Below are positions 20,644 through 32,739 of a DNA stretch of 49,064 nucleotides, one piece after another. Source of the stretch: Elysia marginata (lineage: Eukaryota > Mollusca > Gastropoda > Plakobranchidae). Each line of letters begins with the position of its first letter. Positions within the stretch are counted from its first letter, which is position 1. Position numbers and translations under genes: made by a program. The notes under the pieces are model-generated. The model was given only the letters and a program-made list of their open reading frames with translations, was not told where the DNA came from and ran no database searches. The stretch spans positions 3,279 to 52,342 of the forward strand of contig BMAT01007122.1 of the NCBI GenBank assembly GCA_019649035.1, read 5' to 3'.

Positions 20644-20779
20644 ATGTCCGATTCTGGCGAGACGATAAAGAAGAAGAAAAAGAAATGTGACAAAAACTTA
20701 AACAACATTTGTAATAACAATAACAATAACAGCAGCAGCAACAACAACAACAACAACAGTAACAGCATAAACAGCTATG
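20644..20779 (+). CDS. Possible first coding exon, Asn-rich (unknown gene)
   Basis: ATG at 20644 opens MSDSGETIKKKKKKCDKN, followed by an Asn/Ser-rich tract encoded by AAC/AGC/AAT repeats, and the frame runs into a strong donor, TATG-GTAAGA, at 20780. The exon would be 45 codons plus one base. The acidic start followed by a Lys cluster is more protein-like than the surrounding sequence, and AAC is mixed with AAT and AGC codons. No downstream plus-strand exon was found in the window. It may equally be a chance frame over a microsatellite. Confidence 0.3.
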
Positions 20780-20829
20780 GTAAGACAATTTTTATCTTAA
20801 TGCCACAGAATACAGGCCCTGGGCCCTAA

Positions 20830-23529
20830 CGGCGGCATTTTTGTTGCTGTTGTGATTTATGTTGCACTTTTACCATTCCTTTTCGTCTTTCGTTTTGTTT
20901 TACTTTTAGGAGCATTTTCAAGGTTTTATGGGTATTTGCGTCTTAAAGTTTTAGATCTGCATATAAAGAATATGTAATCAATGTAAATAACTTATTGGTA
21001 AAATGCGTGGAAACAATTCTCTGGTGGTAAAACTAAAAGTTTATATCGGTACTTCATGTACATAGGCCTACTACTAGGTTCTCAGGGTAGAACTCAATAC
21101 GAATTTTGGAAACCTAGCTGTAGGCCGATGTAGGGACGATAAAATTCCTTATGGAACGCTGATTGGTTTCTCTGTCATGGTCGGAAAAACCAACATTCTG
21201 TCTCATATTGCATAATTACACAACTGAAAATTATTGGAACAAATCGGGAGAGGTCTTCTTTTTCTACTGATTTAAGGCGCAATAATGTCTTTGGTACTTC
21301 AGGCCGGTGCATTTCAGTAAGCTCTTTCTAAAAAGAGAGGGGAGGTGTATAAGAGCTAGAACTAGAAGCCGTGAAATTACCTCCCATTTATTTCATTCTT
21401 CTCGCTACCACTCCTAATGAGTCGGATATCGGAAATTTGGAGAACCTAATAAACTTTTCAACGTTTAGAAGCTCGGGAAAACCCGTTGTTCCAAATGTCA
21501 ACGCCTTGTAGAGCCTTATGTGAAAATTGCGACATTCGACTCATTTGTACTAGTCGCCAGACATTTGGTGAGTTGACTCAAATTAAACCAAAATATAGTA
21601 AATGCATGTATCACCTTTCTCTATCTATGTATATATCTATCTATCTATCTTTATATATATAATAATAAGAAAAAAACAACACATGTAATTGTTTGTTCTA
21701 GGGTGATTTATTACAGAAAAGAAATGAATGTAATCTGAAGGAAAACTTTGTCCACTCTTTATAGATAAAACAACAGAAACGAATGTTTGATTTTACTTAT
21801 TCGAACCTCATAACATATCTTTATCTATAAATTTATAAAGAAAAAATACACTGTAAAATTTCTATACTTGATTATCAATGGCTCGCCTCGAGGGGTTAAA
21901 ATGTTAAATATGTCTTGATTCATTCTTTTATTAAAAAAAACCCCACATAATTGTGTTCAATAACATTCTATTTTAATTCTTGCTTGACCTTCCCCCTCCT
22001 TTTCCCACAAAATAAAAACGAACAAAAGCAACAACAAAAAAGTATTAAAATGACGTAATTTGATTTTCGAGAAAAACAAACAAAACACAATGAACCTCAG
22101 TCTCGATACATGTACATAGTTTTGTCACCAGAGCCTTGTAATACGTTTGGTTTCATAAGAAAGTTTTTGTGTTATGTTTTCTTATCATTTTGGCAAATTA
22201 TCAATACATCCACATGTTCAGTTACGACATTCAAATCATTAAACTTTACAGAATTACAGCTTTGCTTAAGCTGTAGGCCTAATTATAATGTGTTGTTCAT
22301 GAAACCGAACCATAACAGCTAACACAAGAGGATGTCAGTGACAACATTTTACCCTATTTCGCCCCAAAGGTCGAGAAAACCATTTTCTGGACGATATCAT
22401 CTTTATTTCCTACTAGACAACTTTTTGCTTTACATTTTTACACCTAGTTCAATGTAAAATCACCACAGTTAACAAGACAAACAGAAAGACAATAAATGGT
22501 GGATATGTCTGTCTCAAAAGTCGAAAATTTCTATTGTTATATATTTTTATCAGATGGTTTCTCCTTTATTAACAGATTTTAATAGTTTTGATCATGATGC
22601 TTACGCGTGAGTACAAAAACAACATAAGCAAAAAACTCATACAATGTAGGACCGGAAAATATGTAGCTCACCAAGGTTTGGACCTATCTTTCATGTTTTG
22701 ACATATGTTTCATCGATTAACTTCTATGTACATATATGTTATAATTATTTTTTTATCAATATCTTGCTATGAGAAAATAATATTTATGTAAATAGTGACA
22801 AGTTTAATCTGTCGGTTGCATTTAATGATGAGTTTTATTTGCAATCATAAATAAAAATTAGAAACAGTTTTTGGTGATTAGATTCTCGTATGAACAAAAC
22901 AAAAAAGACGAGTCAAAGGCATATCGTTTGACAAATTTGAAATTTGAAATTTTAGCCAGAATTTTTATAACAGCCACAAATAAAAGATTTAAAATTAAAA
23001 TATAAAGGTACATGTAAAATGAAAAGATTTGGTGCTCAAGGATTTAAGTTGAAATGTTCTTTGGTTCAAGCTCTTTGAGTTTGACAAGCAATTTTTTCAT
23101 TCGAGAGAGAAGGGACAAATTCATATTTTAATACCATTTATTTTTTAAAAAATGTTTTCAATCATTCAAAATGAGTAAAAGAAAAGGACAATAGCTTATA
23201 GAGTCTATAAATGGTCAGGAAAAAAACTATGAGATCGATTGATTTTCCTTATTCATGCAAATAAAAAGTAAAGGCGTACGGTTATGAGTATAGAATTATG
23301 ATTTTAATCGGCCTTATGAGCCACCTCAATTCACACTACAGGCTTCCCTATAGACTAGAGAAAAACATTGCACTCTGCACGTTTTCCTAGCCTTCACAAA
23401 CACGGGGTGGTAGATCTGTGGGAGGAAAAAGATGAAGACAAATTACTTAATTGGATATGCAATTTTAACTTCACATAGTGTTTTAAATTTCTATAAGCTG
23501 AATGCCAAGACCGTATGCCCATGTTGATT
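20830..23529. other. AT-rich non-coding interval
   Basis: No coding exon or transposon ends could be recognised. It includes a TATC/TATA simple repeat around 21625-21665. Short frames are not supported by family motifs. Confidence 0.5.
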
Positions 23530-23968
23530 ATTTACTGTATCTTTGAATCAATAAAATAAACATGCTTACATGACAATATAACCGGCTCTCGCTGCCGGCG
23601 TTAATACACATGTAATAAAAATGGTGACAAAACATAAGAGTAGTTAAAATTATATTGACGTTGCAATATATTTTTAATTAAGGCGGACTTGTGTTCTGAA
23701 TAGAAATGCGTAGATTCTGCGCAGTGCACCATTACCTAAAATTACGAATATTTACTGTATCTTTGAATCAATAAAATAAACATGCTTACATAACAATATA
23801 ACCGGCTCCCGCTGCCGGCGTTAATACACATGTAATAAATATGGTGACAAAACATAAGAGTAGTTAAAATTATATTGACGTTGCAATATATTTTTAATTA
23901 AGGCGGACTTGTGTTCTGAATAGAAATGCGTAGATTCTTCGCAGTGCACCATTACATAAAATTAAGAA
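23530..23968. repeat. 220-bp tandem duplication, nearly identical copies
   Basis: Copy 1 is 23530-23749 and copy 2 is 23750-23968. Both start ATTTACTGTATCTTTGAATC and contain CCGGCTC-CGCTGCCGGCG. By eye they differ at only about half a dozen positions (for example TGACAATA/TAACAATA, CTCTCGC/CTCCCGC, CTGCG/CTTCG). No open frame crosses them. The high identity in neutral sequence implies a recent duplication or homogenisation. Confidence 0.95.
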
Positions 23969-24455
23969 AACCGTATAACGATAAAGTAGGCCTATTGTTT
24001 TATAAATGCTGGCTCTTTTAGTTCCAAAATGTCGAAAGATCCCTAAGCATTACCGATGTTAAATATATTTTGAAATACGATAATTATATATCCAGTCTAG
24101 TGGCATGAATACGTGACGCTAGCACCCGATTTATGGTGAATTGATGGCTTTCATTGTTGAGGCATGACTGTCCCTTAAAAGCCAAAAAAAAACCATTTTT
24201 TTATTACACTTAAGCTTACGAGTGCATTTTCTATTTTATAGATCATAGGGTGAAGATGGATATATGAATGTAGGCCTCCTAAGAGATGATAAGGGTTGTT
24301 CAAATTGAAAATGTTTACATTAGCATCATGTAGTAACAGAGGTGAACTATGTGGAAACCTCTTAAAACAGGCTGGGCTGTTCGGTCATTCGAGGAAAATA
24401 GAAATGGGTGTTTAGTAAATCTTTGTTGATTGTTCAGATACCTAAAATCAAAGCG

Positions 24456-24554
24456 TCATGATTCAGCAGGTTTTTCACTTCCGTCTTCTTCTTTCACGGT
24501 CTCAGCCTCTTCGTCGTCCCCTTTCTCCTCAGCTCTGGCCTTCTCAACCTTTTT
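24456..24554 (-). CDS. Last coding exon of the acidic-protein gene
   Basis: Acceptor CGCAGATCAG, then 32 codons starting KKVEKARAEEKGDD and ending GSEKPAES, then TGA at 24456. An alternative acceptor five bases upstream (CGCAG) would break phase with exon 2, so the inner AG is preferred. Confidence 0.6.
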   Translation of the reverse strand, partial: KKVEKARAEEKGDDEEAETVKEEDGSEKPAES

Positions 24555-27500
24555 CTGATCTGCGAAGGGTTTAGAAGTATGGCACGAACTATTTAGTTTA
24601 CTTCCGCTCCATTTTGCGAAAATGAAATAAAATTTAACGATTTTTTTTCGGAACATGAAACTAAAGCAATCAAGAAGAAACAAAGTGCCTCAGAACTGAA
24701 ACACGGCTTTATCTTTATATTTCAAGTTTCGTATAAGGTTTCAAAGGGTTTAATATAATTTATTGGAAATACTGGACAAACCCTTGGAAGTTCAATGAAC
24801 TTAAGAGACACATCTGATGAAAATTTTTTACAGTTTTAAGCGTTATTGTTTTTGCATGGTGATTGCATCTCATGCATCAAAAATATTCTTAAAACTTTTT
24901 AAAACTTGTTCAGGGGGCAACTCTTTACCTTAATTTAATACTGGACTGAAAGGCATACGTCCGGTGCATCTCAAATGATGCTTAATATAATAGTACGACA
25001 CAAAGATCAAGTTATAACTATTGACAAACTTTCATCGAGTTATAATGGTATTTTGGACGTCTAAAGAGAACAAGTTAAGAAACCAAATATTTACCGAGAA
25101 ACAGGCTTAACGGGAGCAGGGAACAGGGAGAGGCAGGTAGAGAAAATAGAGGGTGGACAGATATAAAAAGAATACACAATCTCAGACTAAATCAGAGAGT
25201 AACGAGGGAGATAGGCAGACATACAGACAGAGGAGGAATAAGTTGACAGTCTAGGATTAGCTGCATAGGAGAGTGCAGTAGAGATTACGTAAAAATTCAT
25301 TGATTCTAAAGTAAAATAGTAGGTCTAATACTTACTGAACTGTGCTACATACACCAAGATCCGAGCAATGCAATCCAAGTAAGTTCTCTGGAAATGAAAT
25401 TCCAATGCAATTGTCATCATTTTATGTAGTTCGTGTTAGTTCAGATAATGTTTGGAGTTTGTCCCCTTCTAAATGAAAGGTTGTTTTAAAACAATTAACA
25501 TCTCATTTACAGACAAATAATGTAGTAGAACCTTTTCAATCTGCTTACAGAAAAGACCACAGTACTGCGACAGCATTATTGCAAGTTTTTAATGACCTCC
25601 TTGTTGAGGCAGATCTCGGAAAAGTGTCTGTGTTATGCTTTCTCGACCTCTCTGCTGCTTTTGACACCCTCGATCACAACATCAATTTGACCCGACTAGA
25701 AAAATCTTTTGGAATAAAGCATACTGTCCTTCAGTGGTTTCAGTCCTATCTAAAAGATCGTGAACAAACTGTTGTGGTCGATGGTGTCAAATCAGCCGGC
25801 AATGTTTTGAAATATGGTGTACCACAAGGTTCTGTCCTTGGACCAGTTTTGTTTACTATGTACACCCAGCCATTGGCTATGGTATTAAATAATTTTGGCC
25901 TTAAGTATCACTTTTACGCTGATGATAGTCAAATTTACGGTTCATGTCAACCAGAAAACATCAGCGACCTGATAAATACAATAGAACTGTGTGTTTCATC
26001 TGTAAAAACCTGGATGAATGAAAATAAACTAGTTCTCAATGAAGACAAGACTGATATCTTATTGGCCGGCAGTGCGAAAACTAAGTCCAAGATTGATACC
26101 AACTGCTTAAAGATTGGAACGAATTCCATTTTTCAGATAATGTAAAAAACATGGGAATTCTTTTTGATTCAGAACTTTCGATGTCTATTGCTGTTAACCA
26201 GGTTGCAAAGAAACTGTTTTTTGAGATTCACAATATCAGTAAGCTTAAGATTAGACATCTTTTGCCAACCGATATCGCTGCACTGCTTGTTAACACACTT
26301 GTTTTATCAAAGTTAGACTACTGCAACTCCTTGTTTTACGGCGCAACAAAAGAAAAAAATTAGGAAGCTTCAGATAGCCCAGAATAGCGCAGCAAGATTA
26401 GTCTGCAAAAAGCGAAAAAAAGATCATTTAACTCCTCTTTTGGATGCGCTGCACTGGTTGACAGTCGAAAAAAGAATTGTCTATAAAATTTTAACAATAT
26501 GTCACAAATCCTTGCACGGAAAGTCTCCATGCTACATAAGCGATCTAGTATCTATATACGCACCGACGCGTTCCCTCAGATCTTCAGCCGATGCTTTCAG
26601 ATTAGCCACCCCCAAAACAAAATTGAAAACCATGGGAGATAAATCTCTTTCATCAGCGGCACCCAAACTATGGAACTCTCTTCCCAATTATTTAAGAGAG
26701 ATCAATTCAGTTGACCTGTTTAAAAAGAAATTAAAAACCTATCTTTTCACATTACCCTTATGATCTCTTTAATGCTTCAGTTGAACTGATTGAACCTGAC
26801 GACATTTTTAAAAGTTTTTTGAAAATAGTGATTCTTTTACCTAAAAGTTTTTTAGTCATGCATATATATACATACATATAATTACTGTGATATCTTAAAT
26901 TGTAATATTTTGCATTCTATTGATCTTTGCCTGATTTTAGTTTCATTAGAATACATTTTTATATGCCTTTGTATGTAAAACATAATTTTATGTACTCATA
27001 CTTTTTAATTGTAAAGCGCTCTGAGCCTGAACTTTTTTGGGGTAGAGCGCTATAGAAATGATATTTATTATTATTATTAAATGGGTTATGAGTTTCTAAT
27101 TAAGGAAAAACCCACTGGAACTGCCTTTATTAAGCTATGCTTCATGGTTTCAGCTCAGATTGTACAAAGTAATTATAACTTTAAAATAGTGACATTGTGA
27201 TGTATCTCTTTTACTAAAAATTGTACAGTATGACACCCACGACGAATGTAAAACGAATATCTGAATCTGCAAATAGGAACTACATATCTATTTATCATTA
27301 TCCGCTGTTCGCCTCCGGTTCGTCAGAGTCGGTGACCTCATCAAACTCGGTGATCCTCCGTGTAAACGGTCTCCACTCGTTCCGGTCTTGTACCGACAGT
27401 CTCATGGTTTGTAGATCGTTTGAAGTTTTGAGTTTCATATGGGGATAAGCTTGTGAGAGTTCTTTGTTTATTATTACATCAAGTAGTGTGGTTGTTGGTC

Positions 27501-30500
27501 TTCCACGATATCTGTATGCCATTTGGTTGAAGTATGCCTGCATGCCTTTATTGGCCGAAATGACTATGTCTCTCCTAAGAATGTGAACGAAGAGACGCCA
27601 ACGACTTTTGACAACGTGTATTGACAATGGTTTGTCGTTGCATATCTTATATAATGGTTTGTTTGTTATTTTGTGGGGTAGCGGATGTTCAATACTTGAC
27701 GAAGTTGTTTTCTATGGAACGCATCTAGTTTGGATGACTCGGCCTGTGTGAGGGCCCATGTACCACAGTTGTATGTGAGGATAGATTTATCGAGTGCATT
27801 ATAGAGTTTGACATGTAGGGAATTTTTTTTACAATGGATATAAGTTTTACGACCACAACTTCTAAAGATGGTTATTATATGATGATGGAGGCTGCATTTT
27901 TCCCTTCTCTAGCAATGGTACGTCCATAATTACTCCAAGAGAGAAAGGAAAAGAATCTGCCAAAATGATCCATCGATGATTCTTAATTCTTTTCGTCGCA
28001 CAGATTACTTAGATTTAGAACTTTGACCTCGGACTATATAATCTAGAGACAGATTTAGACCCAAAGGCTTGATACCGAGTCTAGATGCAATATGAGATTG
28101 TTGTTGTTGCCGTTTCTAATCCAACAGCCTTTGAGCTTTCGCCCTTCTATTCGGCCCAAAGCCATGTTGTTGTTGGTTGCGGTGTGTTGCAGTTGCTTGA
28201 GGAAGGACTACAGAGTTCCTTAGGTTTGGGGCACTAATGAAGTGGATACTTGACTGTTTCATTTGAGTGGTCACACAGTTGACAGAGAAGCGAGTCCCCA
28301 CAAAAATTAGAGGTTGTGTTTTGAGACGAAATATTGTACATTGTTCGTTCTTTTCTCAACACTTGTTTATTAGGATCTTGTTTCCTGACCATAATTATTA
28401 TGTTTCATGTGTCGGTATAGGGGCCTACAACTCTTTCAGTTGTCCCCATTGACCACAGGTTCATCTATTCTTCTTCGTAATTTTCTTTCATGATTTGTCT
28501 GGCTGTCTGGTGTGTGATTGGTCTTTGTGGTTGTTCTGAGTTTGATCCTTGTTTTGCTAGTCAGTCTGCTTTGTAATTGCCTGGTAAGTTTGTGTGCCCT
28601 GTTATCCATTGCCAGACAAGTCTGCATTTTGTTGGCTTCTAGAAGGATAGCAGCCATTTGAGTTAAATTTGTATTGGTTTCTTCTAGGGACTGCATTGCG
28701 GATTGTAGGCTATTCGCGGTAGTGATTTGGTTTTCAAACGTTGTGCTTAGATACTTCAGAGTTGCTAGAATGCCCATCACTTCTGCTTTATAGTTGGAGT
28801 ATGTAGCACCACAGACCGAGCAGAACTCGCGTGTACGTCCATCGGGAAAAAATATCCAAAATCCACACCCCGATTTACGGTGGCCTCGAAGGCTGTCCAT
28901 CAGTGTAGACATGGATCCAGCCATCTGGGTAGTCGGAGATTGTGTTTATGGGAACGCGCTTTAACATAGGCCACCATACTCAAAGGCTTTAACTCAATAT
29001 AGTCAGTCTTTTTGTTAATGTTTTCTTTTATTAGGGTTGTTTTTATCTCACGAAGGGAGAGTGTTGAATTGGGAAGGATTTCAGAGGTTCTTTTAATCTG
29101 TACTTTTTCATCTGGTAGGTGGCATCTTGTTTTCAGGTCTTGAGCTAGTGGGGAATAGACAGGTGCTTTACACTTTTTTCTTCTGTATTTCCAGCTTTCA
29201 ATTAGTTTTCTTCCTGAGTGTTTCTCGGGCATTTCGTAACACCTCTCCTGTAATTCCAGCATCCGTCTCTCTATATAGCCCCAGGGGCTCACCATTTGTA
29301 TGCATTTCAAATGTTGGTGTTTGTGTTCTTTTCATTTCATCGCAGACGAATCGGAGTGCATGGTTCTGAACAGTATTATGTGTGGACTTGTTTCCTGTGA
29401 TAAGTGGGCACTGGTTGAACTAAAGCACAGATCTTATATAACCGAGGTGAAGTGCTTGTATAGTATCCATTTCAGATCCCCAGGTTGATCTGGCCAGTCT
29501 TTTTTTTTTCAGGTTGTCAACATGTTTAATCAGAGAAGTCTGTTGTCTGGGTGGACTCCTATGCATGCTGGGTAGCTTTCTTTACTGGTTTTATGTTCTT
29601 CTATTATAATTTCAAGATTTTTCTTTGCTACCTTGGGGCTTATGGTGAAGATAGTGTAAACACATTTTGCTGTGTTAACTTTCAATGTCCTAGGTTGCAG
29701 AACATTGTAAGTTTCTCTAGATCTTAATTGCGTATCTGGCGCCCTGCCGCGAGTATTTGTTGGAGTGTTAGAGAAGTAGATCTTCTGCACAGAGAGCCTT
29801 CTGAGACTTCATATCTTTAGCAATCTCAATAATGTAAACAAGAACTAATGTGCAACTAAGGGTAGAACCATGATTCAGCTGCTCTAGATCTATGTCTGTA
29901 CCTGTGAAGTAATTCTAGATATAGACTAGATCTAGATCAGGGTGTTACTGCTGTACTGTTGTACAAACTCCTGATTTAGGGCTAAAAAGAAGAGGGGCTG
30001 CAGAGGAAGAAAGGGTAGGCTTAGAGAGAAAAGTCAGCACATTTGAAGTCAGGGTCAAAAATGGAAGAGGGTGGGTTAAAAGAGGTAGTGGTAGGGAAAT
30101 AGGGAGAGGGCTAGATTGACGAGAAAGCATAGAGTATAGACATCAAAGCTTTAACATTTTGATCTGCATGTAGATCTAAATAAGTAGACATAGGCGAACA
30201 ATTAAGTGAAACATGTATAAAGGGTGAGAGAGTTATAGAATTAGGGCTTTAGGAGGGGGAAACAATAACAGGTAGAAAACAACTGAAGATGTCCTTAACG
30301 ACGTGGAAGAAAATTTTGGCTACTAAGAAAAGATGTACGTGCGGGAAAAAACGAATTCAGTATGCATAGGTCTACTATGTGCTAGGACAAACGAAGAAGC
30401 AATATGTTTCCCGACCCGGTCAGGTACAACAAGTTTTAATAACAAAAAAATTAGTCCGTTGCGATTACGTTCTTTTCAATTTACTTTTCACTGTCTACAT

Positions 30501-32319
30501 ACACACCTTGGATACAGCCCTGTTAAAAGCAAACTCCTCAAGTTCTGTTGCTGTCTTCGTTACCTCTGATTCTGTTTTTGTGATTTCCTCTTGGCTACAG
30601 AAATTATTTTTAAAAAAAACCGAAAAGGAACCAGTGAAAATTCAAACGTGAAGGTTAATAACAGAAAATGCTATTTTCAAATCTAACTGCGTATGCCTGA
30701 ATATTGGGGTTAGGAATCAAATGGATCCGTTAAAACTTTATGAAACGGAAATGGTGTACATTCTGAAGGATATTGGACATAGACTGCAGAGGAGAATATC
30801 CATAACGAGCAGAGGACAGAAAAAAAATCGAAACGATGAAATGGCCCTTGGTAGCAGAGTCCATGAACATGGACCACTTTTTAGGATACAAAAAATGAAG
30901 TTGTTTTTACTTTGAAATCATGTATACATATAAAAAGTTTCAGCAATGTGTTTTTCTGTCAAGATATAAACAAGGACACAAATAAAAGCCTTAAATTTAA
31001 CTGACTGAGAATAAGATGTAAACAAACAATACCGACTGATCAATAAATGTCAACGTGGGTGGCCCATATTAGTGGAACTGTGTGGCTCTTATGTTAACAT
31101 CTCAAACTTCAAAAATGGCGAATCAATCATTAAGATAGGCTTATTTCTATTCAGAATATGAGTAGTGTTGATGAAGAAATTTTAGCAATTATTTAAGATT
31201 AAAGAATAAGCTGTAGATGAAATATATTACTTACTAGTGGTGCAAATTTCATCTAAAAAATTTTTACACGATAACGTATTAAAATATAAAATTCCTGCCT
31301 GCCATAAGAGTTTTGCCTTTTTCTTTGTCTGCCTGCATAACAGATTCGGTTACTCTTGTTGACAGGATTGTTTAACAAAATCACATCACTTGTCTATTAT
31401 AATTAACCCCCCCCCCCAAATGAGGACTCAGAGATAAAAAGAAAGTGCACAGTCACTCATGAAGAGAAAGGAGCAATTCGTTAACTTTGCATTCGTGTGA
31501 GTCGCGATAGTCTGAAATTGAAACACAGCCGGAGTACATACATAATGCAAAAACTTTTTTAAAAAAATTCTATGTATAACATATAATCAAACTGCTCAAA
31601 GGCGATTAGTTTTTTGTTGTTTTTTTTTTTCATTTCATGCTAGCAACCAATGCTCGTGATGTGTTTAAAGTCTACTGAACAGTTCATTATGATGATGTAT
31701 ATGTACCATAAAAGTTCATTTTTTACAATTATATAAAGTTGTGAAAAATACGAGTAATCGGAATCCAATCAAAGATTGATGTTATTTTCACTCTAAATGT
31801 CGCCGGGAAAAGGAGAGAGGTAAAACAACTATCATGCTCTTTTAAAGTTGGTTTTAACAATCATTGCAGTCAAGATTTCCATAATATAAAAACATTGCCA
31901 TGTATGAAAATAAACTGCAAAAAGAATGCTTTAACAAAGGCGCCTAAGAGCATCATAAAAAATAGAAAATATCTATATATTTTTTTAAAATAGATGCACG
32001 TTCTTGAGGGTCTTGAGATAAAAAAAAAGTTGATAAAGTTTTAAAGGAAAAGGTATGGGATATTGTTTTCTGACTTACTGTGAGCCAAACTTTGATGTCT
32101 TTAGCAGCATGCCACGAACGACTTACAGAGAGACAAAAATATATAACAAGTAGCGCCTAGGCCTTAATGTAAAACTCACATTCTTTCTACCACTTTGATC
32201 CTGTACTTTTCGAGTTTCCACTCATCGGTGTCGATGTCTTCTTCCTCTGTTTCAATCTGCTTGACTGGCTCTTGTACTCCTTCTGAAAGAACTTGTGTCT
32301 GATTCTCCGAGTCTGCCAT
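24456..32319 (-). CDS. Uncharacterised 108-residue acidic protein, three exons
   Basis: Three minus-strand exons, 32319-32180, 30594-30507 and 24554-24456, have compatible phases (2 nt plus 1 nt, then phase 0) and join to 327 nt, 108 codons plus stop. The N-terminus is acidic (MADSENQTQVLSEGVQEP, then ETEEEDIDTDEW). The middle is charged and likely helical or coiled coil (KLEKYRIKVVERI, then TATELEEFAFNRAVSK). The C-terminus is Lys/Glu-rich and disordered (KKVEKARAEEKGDDEEAE to KPAES). There is no signal peptide, membrane segment or known domain that I recognise. The second intron, about 6 kb, contains three LINE pieces and many repeats. An AATAAA on the minus strand at 24200-24205 is a possible poly(A) signal. 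The linkage of the exons is inferred from phase and composition; another small exon could be missing. Confidence 0.6.
25440..27079 (+). mobile_element. CR1/L2-like LINE, 5'-truncated, nearly intact RT
   Basis: From 25477 the frame is open through the palm and thumb: EPFQSAYRKDHSTATALLQV (finger motif), LDLSAAFDTLDH (catalytic Asp), YGVPQGSVLGPVLF, YHFYADDSQIYG (catalytic YADD), WMNENKLVLNEDKT. A one-base shift near 26130 continues into MGILFDSELSM and SKLDYCNSLFYGA. A second near 26355 continues into RKLQIAQNSAARLVCKK, LLDALHWLTVEKRI and APKLWNSLPNYL, ending at TGA 26761-26763. About 250 bp of 3' UTR carries the hairpin AGCGCTCT/AGAGCGCT (27015-27051) and an ATT tail. The endonuclease half is missing. 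Both frameshifts fall in homopolymer runs. It lies in the second intron of the acidic-protein gene, antisense to it. Confidence 0.85.
27298..27820 (-). mobile_element. LINE reverse-transcriptase C-terminal fragment
   Basis: The minus strand from about 27815 reads KLYNALDKSILTYNCGTWAL, then KLDAFHRKQLRQVLNIRYP, and after a shift SRWRLFVHILRRD, ANKGMQAYF, RGRPTTTLLDVI, stopping at 27298. The order (TYNCGTW, then FH.K.LR.IL.I, then WR.FGH..R) is the usual LINE thumb and C-terminus. It is a different family from the adjacent RNase H-bearing element. The stretch to 28095 is untranslatable. Confidence 0.7.
28095..29800 (-). mobile_element. LINE with RNase H domain (I/Nimb/Jockey type), 3' part
   Basis: The minus strand from about 29700 gives KVNTAKCVYTIFTISPKVAK, ACIGVHPDNRLL, and TWGSEMDTIQALHLGYIRSV (RT thumb), then QNHALRFVCDEMKRTQTPT. 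A linker with SGRKLIESWKYRRKKC follows. At 28924-28640 an RNase H-like domain reads SGCGFWIFFPDGRTREF and SNYKAEVMGILATLKYL. Near 28116 the protein ends RRAKAQRLLD. (CAA)n-like sequence at 28095-28115 forms the tail. The combination of reverse transcriptase followed by RNase H is seen in the I, Nimb, LOA and R1 groups; which one is uncertain. Frameshifts and stops are frequent. Confidence 0.75.
30507..30594 (-). CDS. Second coding exon of the acidic-protein gene
   Basis: Acceptor TTTCTGTAG after a T-rich tract, and donor AAG-GTGTGT. The single first base completes Ile after exon 1. It encodes QEEITKTESEVTKTATE and then LEEFAFNRAVSK, a plausible helix. It ends in phase 0. Confidence 0.6.
32180..32319 (-). 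CDS. First coding exon of the acidic-protein gene
   Basis: ATG at 32319-32317 in the context ACAAG-ATGG. The frame runs 46 codons plus two bases to the strong donor AAT-GTGAGT, with biased acidic composition and no stop. The sequence upstream to about 32740 would hold the promoter and 5' UTR; no clear motif was seen. Confidence 0.7.
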
Positions 32320-32739
32320 CTTGTAATAATACAGAACTTTAAAATTCAGTCCAAGCTTATACTATAGAGCGCTAAATCTAGTCTAAGCGCTAAAATTCAG
32401 TGTAAGTCGAAGCTGTTACTGAACAGGTGAGAAAAGCCAGAGCCAAGTGTGTCTCAACAGAGGAAGAGATGGGCTAAGTAGTGAGCAATGCCAGACCTTT
32501 GCCAAATTCCTGCATATACAGGTAGACTCGGCTTAAGTAAAATAATCCTGAGCTGCCGGCGATTGTGAGGGGTGGTGGTTAGCGACGAGCACACCAGTTT
32601 CTTCCGTGAGTTTTAAGTCCCCTAAGTCTCCTAGAGAGTATAGAGACACTATGTGCGAGCACAGCAAAGTTCCGGCTGTGTGTTTATGAAGATCCTTATC
32701 ATAAGCTGCTGCACAGATGATAGAGTGAGTCATTTTATT

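Noticed and set aside
20400..20768. 122-codon minus-strand frame starting with a run of leucines
   Set aside because: The leucines are the antisense reading of an AAC/AGC microsatellite; the rest shows no domain or codon bias.
30721..30915. Plus-strand frame with KDIGHRLQRRISITSRGQ
   Set aside because: It faintly resembles a repeat-encoded protein, but the match is too short and I cannot name the family.
24450..32320. Joining exons 1 and 3 of the acidic-protein gene directly
   Set aside because: The phases do not fit (two bases left over against phase 0); the exon at 30507-30594 resolves this.
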